The notes beneath the pieces are model-generated. The model saw only the letters and a list, made by a program, of their open reading frames with translations. It did no database searches and was not told the DNA's origin. The translations under genes were made by a program, and so were the position numbers. This document shows, in pieces, positions 1-7,287 of a stretch of 9,370 nt of DNA. Origin of the DNA: Halodesulfurarchaeum sp. (GTDB lineage: Archaea > Halobacteriota > Halobacteria > Halobacteriales > Halobacteriaceae); contig JAGXLJ010000025.1 in the NCBI GenBank assembly GCA_018334775.1, positions 1-9,370 on the forward strand, written 5' to 3'. Positions within the stretch are counted from its first letter, which is position 1, and each line of letters starts with the position of its first letter.

Positions 1-1218
1 GAGAGGAGAGACCCCGTTGCCGACGATTAACAGCGTCACTGGTACGGTAAGTAGTAACGTCAAAAGCGGTTGCTCCCGGAAATAATACTGTGGATGTTTG
101 AAGAAATGTGCGACTGAATGACGACGACTCCGACTTTTGATGCGGGAAAACAGGGCCGTATCCGTTTTTTCGGGCAACGAGGCACCACTCGTTTTGTTCG
201 TTCCCTCGGATTCGGTGACGACCTCTAAATCAAGATAGCCATTGCCCGGGTCGTCCTCTTTGACAGTCGACACCAAGACGAGAAACGCAGCGCTCACCAG
301 TGGCAAAAGTAGGTAGACGGTGCCGAAAAGGAGGAACTGCTGGGACTGACCCAGCATGCTCATCACCACGAGTACGATGATCAACAGGAGTGGAAACAGC
401 GAGAGTGTCATATACATCTCGCCGAAGAGTTCGAGGGTCTGGAGGGTCATCTCCTGTTCCTGTTTTGCCGTTCGCATATGAGTCTCTTTTTTGTCCTCGA
501 GAAAGCCGGCCATGTCCCCGCCACTATTGATGATCGAAAGCATGTCGGTGAAAAACTGGGCGAGGTCGTCACTTGGGGTCTCCATCGACCGGCGCCGAAT
601 CGCCGTTCGGTAATCGACGTCGAAGTATTCGGTCTCCTGAACGATCGTCCGGAATTCGAGGGCGACCTCCCCATAGGTGTCCTCGGCACGCGCCATCGCT
701 TCCAGAATTTCGAGCTGATTGAGCCCACCGATGGAAAGGGCATACATGAACGACACAGCGTCCGGGAGCAACATGTTTATCTCTCGCTTCCGCCCGGATG
801 ACCGAGAGTACGGTAATAATACGAGGATGCCAAATCCGGTGACAAAACCGATCGCGCCGAAAAACAACCCTGTCCCGAGAATCAGGCCGGGGAGTTTGAC
901 TGCCTCGATGAATGACGCCATCCCTGGCCCGGACACTGGCAATCCGATCGACACGTCTGCCTGTATAAGACCGCCTGCGAACAGAAGCCATCCGAGACCG
1001 AGACCAACTATCCAGAGAAACAGTCCACCCAGAAACCCGTAGCCAAGCGCTCTCGAAACATATAATTCGACAGTCTCCTCCATTCTCGCTTCGGCGAGTT
1101 TGCGCTCCAAATCCGAAATGAACTCCGACTCCTCACCGAAAATCCGCTCGTAAAGCGGGTAAAACAAGTCGGCGAAGCGTTCGGATCGACCACCCAGGTG
1201 GGTAGTTTGGGCACTCAT
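1..1218 (-). CDS. Type II/IV secretion system F family membrane protein (archaeal pilus platform, TadC/PilC-like), 3' end beyond window
   Basis: This is the integral membrane platform of an archaeal type IV pilus-like machine, which works with the adjacent ATPase to assemble pilin subunits. The frame is open from the ATG at 1218 to the left edge (406 codons, no stop), so the C-terminal part is missing. A soluble N-terminus of about 60 residues is followed by two membrane helices (about 63-85 and 106-130). A cytoplasmic T2SSF domain follows at about 147-265, with the typical start LPDAVSFMYALSIGG and the later segment INSGGDMAGFLEDK. Two more helices lie at about 273-320, and a last hydrophobic stretch begins at the edge. 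Archaeal TadC proteins usually carry two such domain repeats, so the second is expected outside. The start overlaps the ATPase stop as ATGA, which suggests translational coupling. The family assignment is secure. Which pilus (adhesion, archaellum-like or other) it serves cannot be decided, because no pilin is visible. Confidence 0.88.
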   Translation of the reverse strand, partial: MSAQTTHLGGRSERFADLFYPLYERIFGEESEFISDLERKLAEARMEETVELYVSRALGYGFLGGLFLWIVGLGLGWLLFAGGLIQADVSIGLPVSGPGMASFIEAVKLPGLILGTGLFFGAIGFVTGFGILVLLPYSRSSGRKREINMLLPDAVSFMYALSIGGLNQLEILEAMARAEDTYGEVALEFRTIVQETEYFDVDYRTAIRRRSMETPSDDLAQFFTDMLSIINSGGDMAGFLEDKKETHMRTAKQEQEMTLQTLELFGEMYMTLSLFPLLLIIVLVVMSMLGQSQQFLLFGTVYLLLPLVSAAFLVLVSTVKEDDPGNGYLDLEVVTESEGTNKTSGASLPEKTDTALFSRIKSRSRRHSVAHFFKHPQYYFREQPLLTLLLTVPVTLLIVGNGVSPL

Positions 1219-3749
1219 TCAGTCCCGTCCCCCTCCCAGTCGAATACTCGGTCCACGGTTTCCGATTGGGCTGATTGTTCGGAAGACTCCCGATCATCTG
1301 CGACCGGCGAGTCGATACTCTCAATTCCCGGAAGCAATTCCACGAGCGTCTCCGCTTTTTCTCCCCAATAATCGGGATATAATTCGTCCTCTGCTTCCGC
1401 AAGTATCTCTTCAGTGGTTTCGAGAATGGCCTCGTCCGGGTCAGGACGGGGAACCATCTCTTCGGTTTCGGGGTCGACGTCGATCAAGACACTTTCGATT
1501 TCGCGCAAATCCTCGAGTGCGTTTTCGAGTTCGTCGTTCGCGATAATTGTGAGCAGGGTTTCGGGATCGTTGATGTAGGCCTGCACAGTCGCTGCAACCT
1601 CAGTATACGTATCGAGACCCCGATCGATGAGATACGCCAGAATGACACGTCGCTTGAAAAGTTGCTCCTGCAGTTCGGCTTCCGACCAGCCGCGGTCGAA
1701 CTTGATCTCCTCTAGAGTGGTCGACTCTGCGGTACTCCGATACGAGTCCGTTTCAGGTCGCCACTGGAAGACATCGTTGACATTGATCTCGTCGTTTTCA
1801 GTGTCGTATCGTCTGATTTCTGTTATGTTCCGACTCCGACGAACTTTCTTCCCACGGATCCGTGTCGAGGACTGAATCGAAACCAAATCGAGGGCCGTAA
1901 ACAACGTCTTGGAGACGTTGATCGGGTCGGTCGTAAACCGTTTGATGACCTCGCTCACGTTGTCCGCGTGGAAGGTCGTATATGTCGTATGCCCGGTCGA
2001 CATCACCTGGAAGAGCGTCCGACCCTCTTCGCCCCGAACCTCGCCCATGATTATGTAATCGGGTCGCTGTCGAAGCGCGCCTTCGAGCAGGTCGAACTCG
2101 TCGATATCACCAGCTTCGTCCTGGCCGAACGAGGGACGAGTAACCGACGCAATCCAATTGCGCTGGGGCAACTCGACTTCGCGGGTGTCCTCGATCGAGA
2201 CGATTTTGGCGTTGGATGGGATGAAAAGTGAGACTGCATTCAGACTCGTCGTCTTTCCGGAGGCGGTCCCACCGGCGAAGAGGAGCGATTTGTTGTTCTC
2301 TATACAAAGCCAGAGAAACGCCATTTCCTCCAGCGAAAAGGTCTTCCAATTGATCAGGTCCACTGGCGTAAATGGAACGTCCTTGAACTGCCGGATCGTG
2401 TAATTCGTCCCATGGTCGGACACTTCGGTTCCAAGTGTCAGTTGCGCCCGTGACCCGTCCGGCAGCGTTGCATCGACCTGAGGTTGCCGTTTGCTGATCC
2501 CCTTCCCGGAACGCTGGGCCAGTTTGACGACGAAGTCGTCCAATTGCTCAGTCCCATGCATAACATTCGTGATGATTTGCTCGTAATCGGTGTGGTAGAC
2601 AAAGACAGGGCTCTCGTAGCCATCACATGAGATGTCCTCGATATTGATGTCGTGTTTGATCCCGTCGATCCGCTCGTACCCCGTAAAGTCCCGGGAAAGT
2701 CGGTACCGCAGTTTCTCGACTTGATATTCGGTGAGTTTCGGATCGTTCTCCGCGACAATCGCGGGTTCCGGTCGAGCTGCAATCCCAGCAAGCGAATCGG
2801 AATCATCCTGTGCGGTCCCACTCGGTGGAAGGATTCGGTCTGCCAGTCCGCCAAGGAACCCGCCGGACTCTCCAGTGGCAACCCTCGAACGGATTTTTGT
2901 CCAAAGTTCACCATTAGTCGAGGTGTCGTACAAATCGTATCGGTTCAATAATCGATCCGTTTCCCCTTCGATGACCGCACGGCGCTCCTTGTCCGACCCG
3001 CCGATTGCCACCTCTTCTTTGGCGTATTTGATGGCTGTTCGGAGTTTCTCGGAAAGAAACACGCGCAAATCGGTCTCGACACTCGTTTCGTATGGTTCCA
3101 CGAGATAGTATTTCTTCTCGTTTTCCTTCCGCGAATGAAAGATCACGACGAAAGAATACGGTTTGTTGACCCAGTAGCGCTCCTCTTCCAGAAAGTGGGT
3201 CTTTTTTTCCATCGTGACCGCCCGTTCCAGATCATACCGATTGGTCACCGTCGTAGCCCCTGAAACAGTTGAGAAAAACGCGTCCTCGTCGAGTTCAGGT
3301 TGGACCTCGACGGTTCGCTCATCGACGAGGTCCTCGAGTACCGAGGCCTTCGATTCGCCAAGGCTCAATACGTCCTCGGTCTGGTCAGGCTCAAACCCGA
3401 GGTGGTCGGTTTTGTCGAATGGTTCGACTTGCCCCTCCTCGTCCAGAGGTGGCGCACCCGTCTCGTCGTAGTAATATTCCCATTTGAAATGGGTCCAATT
3501 GTATGTTCCTTTCCGAACCGGAACGTTCCCCTCGATCAGCGCTGAAACTGCCCGATCCACGTTTCTCGCCATCTCACCGGCGACTGCAAGCCGATTACGG
3601 ATGTCCGATAACTCCGGCCACGTCCCCGCCTCATCTCCGGGTCCGGTCGACTCCGGTTCCGATGTGTCCTCCTCCATATCACCGACATGTTCCGTCTCTG
3701 TCGATAGGGAATCACTGTACTCTGTCCCATCGACGTCGTCGATGCCCAT
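1215..3749 (-). CDS. Type II/IV secretion system ATPase (archaeal pilus assembly motor, PilB/GspE/VirB11-like)
   Basis: This 844-residue protein is a hexameric cytoplasmic ATPase that powers pilus assembly. The N-terminal third is very acidic and family-specific. It includes an aromatic-rich stretch (YNWTHFKWEYYYDE) that I cannot assign to a known domain. The catalytic core is intact. The Walker A motif GGTASGKTT has its lysine at about residue 499. The Asp box (IEDTREVEL) lies near 519-527. Walker B RPDYIIMGEVRGEE has its key Glu at about 570. The His box (TGHTTYTTFHAD) lies near 583-594. An acidic C-terminal tail of about 200 residues follows. I chose ATG 3749 because the open frame continues upstream to about 4112, where it would overlap most of the C-terminal part of the preceding gene. 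The residues encoded there lack the acidic bias of the real protein. The stop overlaps the TadC start by 4 bp. The family call is very secure; the exact pilus is unknown. Confidence 0.93.
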   Translation of the reverse strand: MGIDDVDGTEYSDSLSTETEHVGDMEEDTSEPESTGPGDEAGTWPELSDIRNRLAVAGEMARNVDRAVSALIEGNVPVRKGTYNWTHFKWEYYYDETGAPPLDEEGQVEPFDKTDHLGFEPDQTEDVLSLGESKASVLEDLVDERTVEVQPELDEDAFFSTVSGATTVTNRYDLERAVTMEKKTHFLEEERYWVNKPYSFVVIFHSRKENEKKYYLVEPYETSVETDLRVFLSEKLRTAIKYAKEEVAIGGSDKERRAVIEGETDRLLNRYDLYDTSTNGELWTKIRSRVATGESGGFLGGLADRILPPSGTAQDDSDSLAGIAARPEPAIVAENDPKLTEYQVEKLRYRLSRDFTGYERIDGIKHDINIEDISCDGYESPVFVYHTDYEQIITNVMHGTEQLDDFVVKLAQRSGKGISKRQPQVDATLPDGSRAQLTLGTEVSDHGTNYTIRQFKDVPFTPVDLINWKTFSLEEMAFLWLCIENNKSLLFAGGTASGKTTSLNAVSLFIPSNAKIVSIEDTREVELPQRNWIASVTRPSFGQDEAGDIDEFDLLEGALRQRPDYIIMGEVRGEEGRTLFQVMSTGHTTYTTFHADNVSEVIKRFTTDPINVSKTLFTALDLVSIQSSTRIRGKKVRRSRNITEIRRYDTENDEINVNDVFQWRPETDSYRSTAESTTLEEIKFDRGWSEAELQEQLFKRRVILAYLIDRGLDTYTEVAATVQAYINDPETLLTIIANDELENALEDLREIESVLIDVDPETEEMVPRPDPDEAILETTEEILAEAEDELYPDYWGEKAETLVELLPGIESIDSPVADDRESSEQSAQSETVDRVFDWEGDGTE

Positions 3750-3798
3750 ATTGGCCTTGTTTAACGACCCCGGGATAAAGTCTTGCGGGAAAAACTGG

Positions 3799-4647
3799 TT
3801 ACGTCGCGGAAAACTCGCGAAGTTCAACGAGCCGATCGGAAATCCCTTTGCGGAACTGTTCGGGCCTGGACTGTGCAAGGGCCCCGATTGTATCAAATTC
3901 TCGACGGGCGAGTTCGGCCGAAACATCCGTAGCCAGAGATTCGATTGCCCAGGCATCGATTGGCCGGTCAGGTTCCGAAAGGAGTGGTGCCACCGAATCG
4001 CTTCGGACGGTTTCTTGAAGCCACGATTCGAAATCATCAGGACTGCCGGCTGGTGTCGGCGGAACCCGCGTGACCGAGTCAAAATCCGAACCCTGTATCG
4101 ATACCGCCACACCGCCCTTTTTCAATACGACAATCCCCGCTGCCGACCTGTCCGCAAACGCCGACTTCGGTATCAATTCCGGTCCCGCACCGAGTTCGCG
4201 AGCCGGTACTTCACGGTCGACTGTCGGGATGGTCCAGAGCCCAACCGCTTCGAACACCCGCTCCGCGACGTCTATGGATACAAACGAGTTCGCGCTATCG
4301 TCCCAAATCGCCAGGCCGAACACTGGTGGTATCTCTGTCCAGTCGTACCCGACTCCCAGCGAAAGTGGTGCGAGTACGAAAAAGTCATAATCCGAGACGC
4401 TATCGACCTCGGTTCGAAACCGATCCCGCTCGAATCGATCCCGGATTGCCTCGACGGCCCGCTGATACGGCCACGGAGCCTCAGTCTCGAATTCACCGGT
4501 GGGACCCCGCATTGACAACAACCCTGAGGACTCCATTGTGAACGCAAAGACCCCGCCCGTGACGAACTCGCGCAACCAGAAATGCCCTGTTTCGAGATAG
4601 TCCGACGGACGGTCGTCGAACGGCCGAACCGGATCGTAGTGAAACAT
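3799..4647 (-). CDS. Haloarchaeal protein resembling the RNA/DNA ligase nucleotidyltransferase fold, catalytic residues apparently lost
   Basis: This 282-residue protein is first in the pilus cluster, ends 49 bp before the ATPase, and has no signal peptide or membrane helix. Its layout follows RNA ligase-type nucleotidyltransferases. GHFWLREFVTGGVFAF (residues 21-36) sits where motif I (E-K-x-D-G) is expected. YDFFVLAP (87-94) matches motif III (F-x-G-E). PVFGLAIWDD (108-117), followed by FVSIDVAERVFEAVGLWTIP, matches the IIIa region. AAGIVVLKK (169-177) matches motif IV (EGxVxK). At each catalytic position the expected residue is missing: Lys becomes Phe28, motif I Asp becomes Thr30, the motif III Gly-Glu is Ala-Pro, and motif IV Glu is Ala170. 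I infer a non-catalytic nucleotide- or protein-binding relative. A helical C-terminal part (about 203-280) contains the segment EPDRPIDAWAIESLATDVS. The fold assignment rests on pattern memory alone. The gene itself, its ATG start and its acidic composition are well supported. Confidence 0.75.
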   Translation of the reverse strand: MFHYDPVRPFDDRPSDYLETGHFWLREFVTGGVFAFTMESSGLLSMRGPTGEFETEAPWPYQRAVEAIRDRFERDRFRTEVDSVSDYDFFVLAPLSLGVGYDWTEIPPVFGLAIWDDSANSFVSIDVAERVFEAVGLWTIPTVDREVPARELGAGPELIPKSAFADRSAAGIVVLKKGGVAVSIQGSDFDSVTRVPPTPAGSPDDFESWLQETVRSDSVAPLLSEPDRPIDAWAIESLATDVSAELARREFDTIGALAQSRPEQFRKGISDRLVELREFSAT

Positions 4648-4827
4648 CTCTCTGCAGACAGATGTGCGCGAGGGTCATATTGGCACCGGTAAACGCTTGC
4701 AACCCCCACGAACAGATGCTACAATACATATTTGAGGGGTCGGCCTCACCCATCCAGTCGATACAATGATCGTTTGAGCCACGGATGAAGGTTTAACCAT
4801 TTGAACGCCTTTGTCCATCTATCACCA
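4648..4827. promoter_or_regulatory. Divergent intergenic region between the pilus operon and the membrane-anchored regulator
   Basis: This 180-bp region must hold promoters for both flanking genes. Toward the minus-strand operon there are two AT-rich candidates: a TATA-like AATATGA on the minus strand near 4674-4680, about 28-33 bp before ATG 4647, and a stronger AT island at 4721-4733 (CAATACATATTTG). Toward the plus-strand regulator the best TATA candidate is TTTAA at 4792-4796, inside the small palindrome GGTTTAACC (4790-4798), about 34 bp before ATG 4828. A 5-bp inverted repeat TGAGG/CCTCA with a 6-bp spacer lies at 4733-4748. None of these has been mapped; positions are by eye. Confidence 0.45.
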
Positions 4828-5457
4828 ATGTCGAGTCCGCTCACCAAAATTCGAACGGGCGATGCGACGGGTTCACCGGAGCCACGAGTCCTCACACTCG
4901 ACGGCACCGATGTCGACGAGGTCTTCGAGGCCCTTTCTTCCCAAACCAGGCGACGAATGCTTGAACATCTTTACGAGGACACATCGACCCCATCAGAACT
5001 CGCTGAAATGACGGACACCTCGCTCCAGAACGTGCATTACCACATTGAAAAGCTCGCTGGAGTCGATCTCATAGAAGCAGTCGGCACCCGCTATTCCGAG
5101 AAGGGGGCGGAAATGTCAGTGTTTGCACCGACCAGTGATCCCCTGGTTGTCGTGGAAGGGAAAGAAGAACGAGACGAAATGGAGTCCCGGCTCAAACGAA
5201 TGGTGGGTGGGATCTCGACGATTGCTATCGGAAGCGTTCTCGCGCAGTTTGCACTTGGCTCGCGAATCTCTCCCGGCGAGTCGGGTGGCGGTGGGGATAT
5301 GATGATCATGGAAACAACTGAAGACGCCGCTGCATCAAGTCCGGGGCTAATGGACTCGCTCGGTAACCTCTTGGTCGAACCAGGTGCGATGCTCTTAGTC
5401 GGTGGGATAATCGCCCTTTTCGCTCTTGAAACCGTATATCGGCGTCGCTCACTATAG
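4828..5457 (+). CDS. Membrane-anchored ArsR-like winged helix-turn-helix regulator
   Basis: This 209-residue protein combines a DNA-binding domain with two membrane helices. Residues about 30-102 form an ArsR/MarR-type winged helix: VFEALSSQTRRRMLEHLYE is the first helix pair, TPSELAEMTDTSLQNVHYHIEKL the helix-turn-helix, and AVGTRYSEKGAEMSVFAP the wing. A short charged linker (GKEERDEMESRLKRM) leads to membrane helix 1 (about 127-144). A roughly 40-residue loop rich in Gly, Ser and acidic residues is expected outside the cell. Helix 2 (about 186-203) ends in ERRR-like positive residues (YRRRSL), which fits a cytoplasmic C-terminus and N-terminus. No metal-binding Cys is seen in the wHTH. I chose ATG 4828 over an in-frame TTG at 4801, since the extra nine residues look non-family and ATG leaves a plausible short leader from the TATA candidate at 4792. 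Being divergent from the pilus operon, it may regulate it; that is inference. Confidence 0.85.
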   Translation: MSSPLTKIRTGDATGSPEPRVLTLDGTDVDEVFEALSSQTRRRMLEHLYEDTSTPSELAEMTDTSLQNVHYHIEKLAGVDLIEAVGTRYSEKGAEMSVFAPTSDPLVVVEGKEERDEMESRLKRMVGGISTIAIGSVLAQFALGSRISPGESGGGGDMMIMETTEDAAASSPGLMDSLGNLLVEPGAMLLVGGIIALFALETVYRRRSL

Positions 5458-5502
5458 CTCGTCAGTGACGAATGTCAGCGTCGCAGCGCAAGTCCCGCGC
5501 CC

Positions 5503-5561
5503 ATCGGACGCGTTAAGGATGCCGGGTGTCCGATTATGTACCGTAAACGGATGCCGGACAC
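5503..5561 (+). promoter_or_regulatory. ilvD promoter and start region with overlapping 7-bp inverted repeats
   Basis: A TATA-like GTTAAG lies at 5512-5517 in an otherwise GC-rich 78-bp gap, so transcription would start near 5540, close to the two candidate ilvD ATGs (5536 and 5551). The box is bracketed by a perfect inverted repeat, ATCGGAC (5503-5509) and GTCCGAT (5528-5534). The middle arm also pairs with a later segment: GTGTCCG (5526-5532) with CGGACAC (5555-5561). The arrangement suits an operator overlapping the core promoter. The repeats are directly visible; their function is inference. Confidence 0.4.
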
Positions 5562-7287
5562 AACCGAGAAGGATACCGACCTGCGGAGTGCGACGGTGAC
5601 GGAGGGTGTCGATCGGGCCCCCCACCGATCGCTGTTTCGTGCGGCAGGACTTGACGACGAAGAGATTCATCAACCCCTCATCGGGGTGGCAAATTCCTGG
5701 AACGAAATCGTCCCAGGCCACGTTCATTTGGACGAACTCGCGACTCACGTTAAAGAGGGTGTTCGAGAGGCCGGTGGGACGCCACTCGAGTTCAACACGA
5801 TCGCCGTGGACGACGGCATCGCAATGGGACACGAAGGAATGCGATCAAGCCTCCCATCCCGAGAGACGATCGCCGACTCGGTGGAGTTGATGGCGAACGC
5901 TCACCAGTTTGATGGACTCGTCGCAATGGCCTCCTGTGACAAAATCGTCCCAGGGATGTTGATGGCCGTCGCTCGATTGGACATCCCCGCCATCGTCGTC
6001 ACCGGCGGCCACATGGCTGCCGGGAGTTTCAAAGACGAACCCGCAGACCTCGTGACCGTCTTTGAGGGTGTGAGCAAACATCAGGAAGGCGAACTCAGTG
6101 ACGAGGAACTCTACGACCTAGAATGCTCGGCCTGTCCGGGTGAAGGGTCCTGTGCGGGCATGTTTACCGCCAATACGATGGCCTGTGTAACCGAAGCCCT
6201 GGGTCTCTCCTGGACGGAATGTGCAACCTTCGGGGCGACCGATGAGAAAAAGCGGGAGATCGCCCACAAGAGCGGAGCCGAAGTGCTCCGACTCGTCGAG
6301 GAGAACATCCGGCCGTCCGATCTACTCACCCAGGAGGCCTTCGAAGATGCGCTTCGAGTGGATCTCGCGTTGGGCGGAAGCACCAACACGATGCTACACG
6401 TGCCAGCCATCGCGTCCGAAGCGGGCCTCGACATCACGCTCGAGGACTTCGAGTCACTGGCCGCTGAAACCCCACATCTGGCCCACATGAGCCCGGCCGG
6501 TCCCTGGCGGATGGAACACCTCCGAGACGATGGAGGCGTCCCTGCAGTCATGGCCGAGTTGGCTGCGGAGATGCACAAGGGTCGAGACACTATCGAGGGG
6601 CGCACGATCAGTGACCGGATCGAGAAGGCAACGAAGGGTGACACAGTCATCCGATCCCGCACCAACCCAGTTCACGAGGCAGGCAGTCTCGCCGTCATCG
6701 ACGGGAATCTGGCACCTGACGGGGCAGTCGTCAAAGCCGGGGCGATGGACGAATCGATGCATCATTTCGAGGGGCGGGCACGGGTGTTTGATTCCCAGGG
6801 AGCGGCGCTTGCGGCCCTCGATGAGGGAGCTATTGAACCTGGAGACGTTATCGTGATCCGGTACGAGGGACCACGTGGGGGCCCTGGAATGCCCGAAATG
6901 CTCGAACCGACCTCGAAAGTAAGCGGATCGCCCAGACTCTCGGGCGAGGTAGCTCTGATCACGGATGGCCGGTTCTCGGGTGGAACACGAGGCGCAGCAA
7001 TCGGTCACGTCAGTCCCGAGGCTGCTGCCGGGGGCCCGATTGCACTCGTCGAAGACGGGGATTCGATTAGCATCGACGTCGACGACGGCCGGCTTATGTT
7101 AGACGTGCCAACTGAGACACTGCGCGACCGGGCGACGGACTGGAGCGTGCCAGAGCAATCAGTCAGTGGCGTCCTTGAAAAATACGCCGCGATGGCGACG
7201 AGTGCGGCGACCGGTGGCGTCTTGAAAGCGCCACCGCTCTCGGAGGTTCAAATCGAACTGCCGACAAAATCTGAGCCGACGACCTAG
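5536..7287 (+). CDS. ilvD: Dihydroxy-acid dehydratase (methanogen/bacterial-type IlvD)
   Basis: IlvD removes water from 2,3-dihydroxy-isovalerate and 2,3-dihydroxy-3-methylvalerate to give the 2-keto acids used for valine, leucine and isoleucine. It is a cytoplasmic Fe-S enzyme. The 583 residues match the usual family length. Signature segments are all present: VPGHVHL (about 60-66), EFNTIAVDDGIAMGHEGM, the cluster motif ASCDKIVPGM (Cys134), CSACPGEGSCAGMFTANTM (Cys197, Cys200 and Cys206), LALGGSTNTMLH, RYEGPRGGPGMPEM, and GRFSGGTRGAAIGHVSPEAAAGG. As I recall the family, VPGHVHL is seen in E. coli and methanogen enzymes. The form I associate with aerobic haloarchaea has a Cys in this position (TPCNVHL), so the cluster here may be of the oxygen-sensitive kind. 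The start is uncertain: ATG 5551 (MPDTTEKD) is five codons later and fits a TATA box at 5512 slightly better. The stop shares CTAG with the convergent TRAM gene. ilvD over the related edd is favoured by overall similarity and length. Confidence 0.95.
   Translation: MYRKRMPDTTEKDTDLRSATVTEGVDRAPHRSLFRAAGLDDEEIHQPLIGVANSWNEIVPGHVHLDELATHVKEGVREAGGTPLEFNTIAVDDGIAMGHEGMRSSLPSRETIADSVELMANAHQFDGLVAMASCDKIVPGMLMAVARLDIPAIVVTGGHMAAGSFKDEPADLVTVFEGVSKHQEGELSDEELYDLECSACPGEGSCAGMFTANTMACVTEALGLSWTECATFGATDEKKREIAHKSGAEVLRLVEENIRPSDLLTQEAFEDALRVDLALGGSTNTMLHVPAIASEAGLDITLEDFESLAAETPHLAHMSPAGPWRMEHLRDDGGVPAVMAELAAEMHKGRDTIEGRTISDRIEKATKGDTVIRSRTNPVHEAGSLAVIDGNLAPDGAVVKAGAMDESMHHFEGRARVFDSQGAALAALDEGAIEPGDVIVIRYEGPRGGPGMPEMLEPTSKVSGSPRLSGEVALITDGRFSGGTRGAAIGHVSPEAAAGGPIALVEDGDSISIDVDDGRLMLDVPTETLRDRATDWSVPEQSVSGVLEKYAAMATSAATGGVLKAPPLSEVQIELPTKSEPTT

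Noticed and set aside
569..991. Minus-strand Arg-rich frame inside the TadC region
   Set aside because: It lies out of frame on the same strand as the continuous T2SSF protein with clear membrane helices and domain motifs.
3750..4112. N-terminal extension of the pilus ATPase up to an ATG at 4112
   Set aside because: The frame is open, but it overlaps the convincingly coded upstream gene, and the translated extension is Arg/Pro/Ser-rich without the acidic bias of the rest. ATG 3749 follows the upstream stop.
3484..4515. Long plus-strand open frame (343 codons) opposite the ligase-like and ATPase genes
   Set aside because: Its translation is basic, low in acidic residues and without recognisable motifs. 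It is the antisense shadow of two well-supported genes.
4733..4748. TGAGG/CCTCA inverted repeat as a terminator or operator
   Set aside because: Only 5-bp arms in a GC-rich context, without a T-run. Mentioned within the intergenic region, but too weak for a separate finding.
4801..4827. TTG start giving nine extra residues on the wHTH regulator
   Set aside because: TTG is a rarer start, the extra segment has no family resemblance, and the TATA candidate at 4792 would lie too close to it.
5460..5470. CGTCAGTGACG palindrome just after the regulator stop
   Set aside because: 5-bp arms with a single central base, no following T-tract, and the length is expected by chance; not called a terminator.
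6111..7008. Minus-strand open frames inside ilvD
   Set aside because: Both are antisense to strongly conserved IlvD sequence and show no domain of their own.
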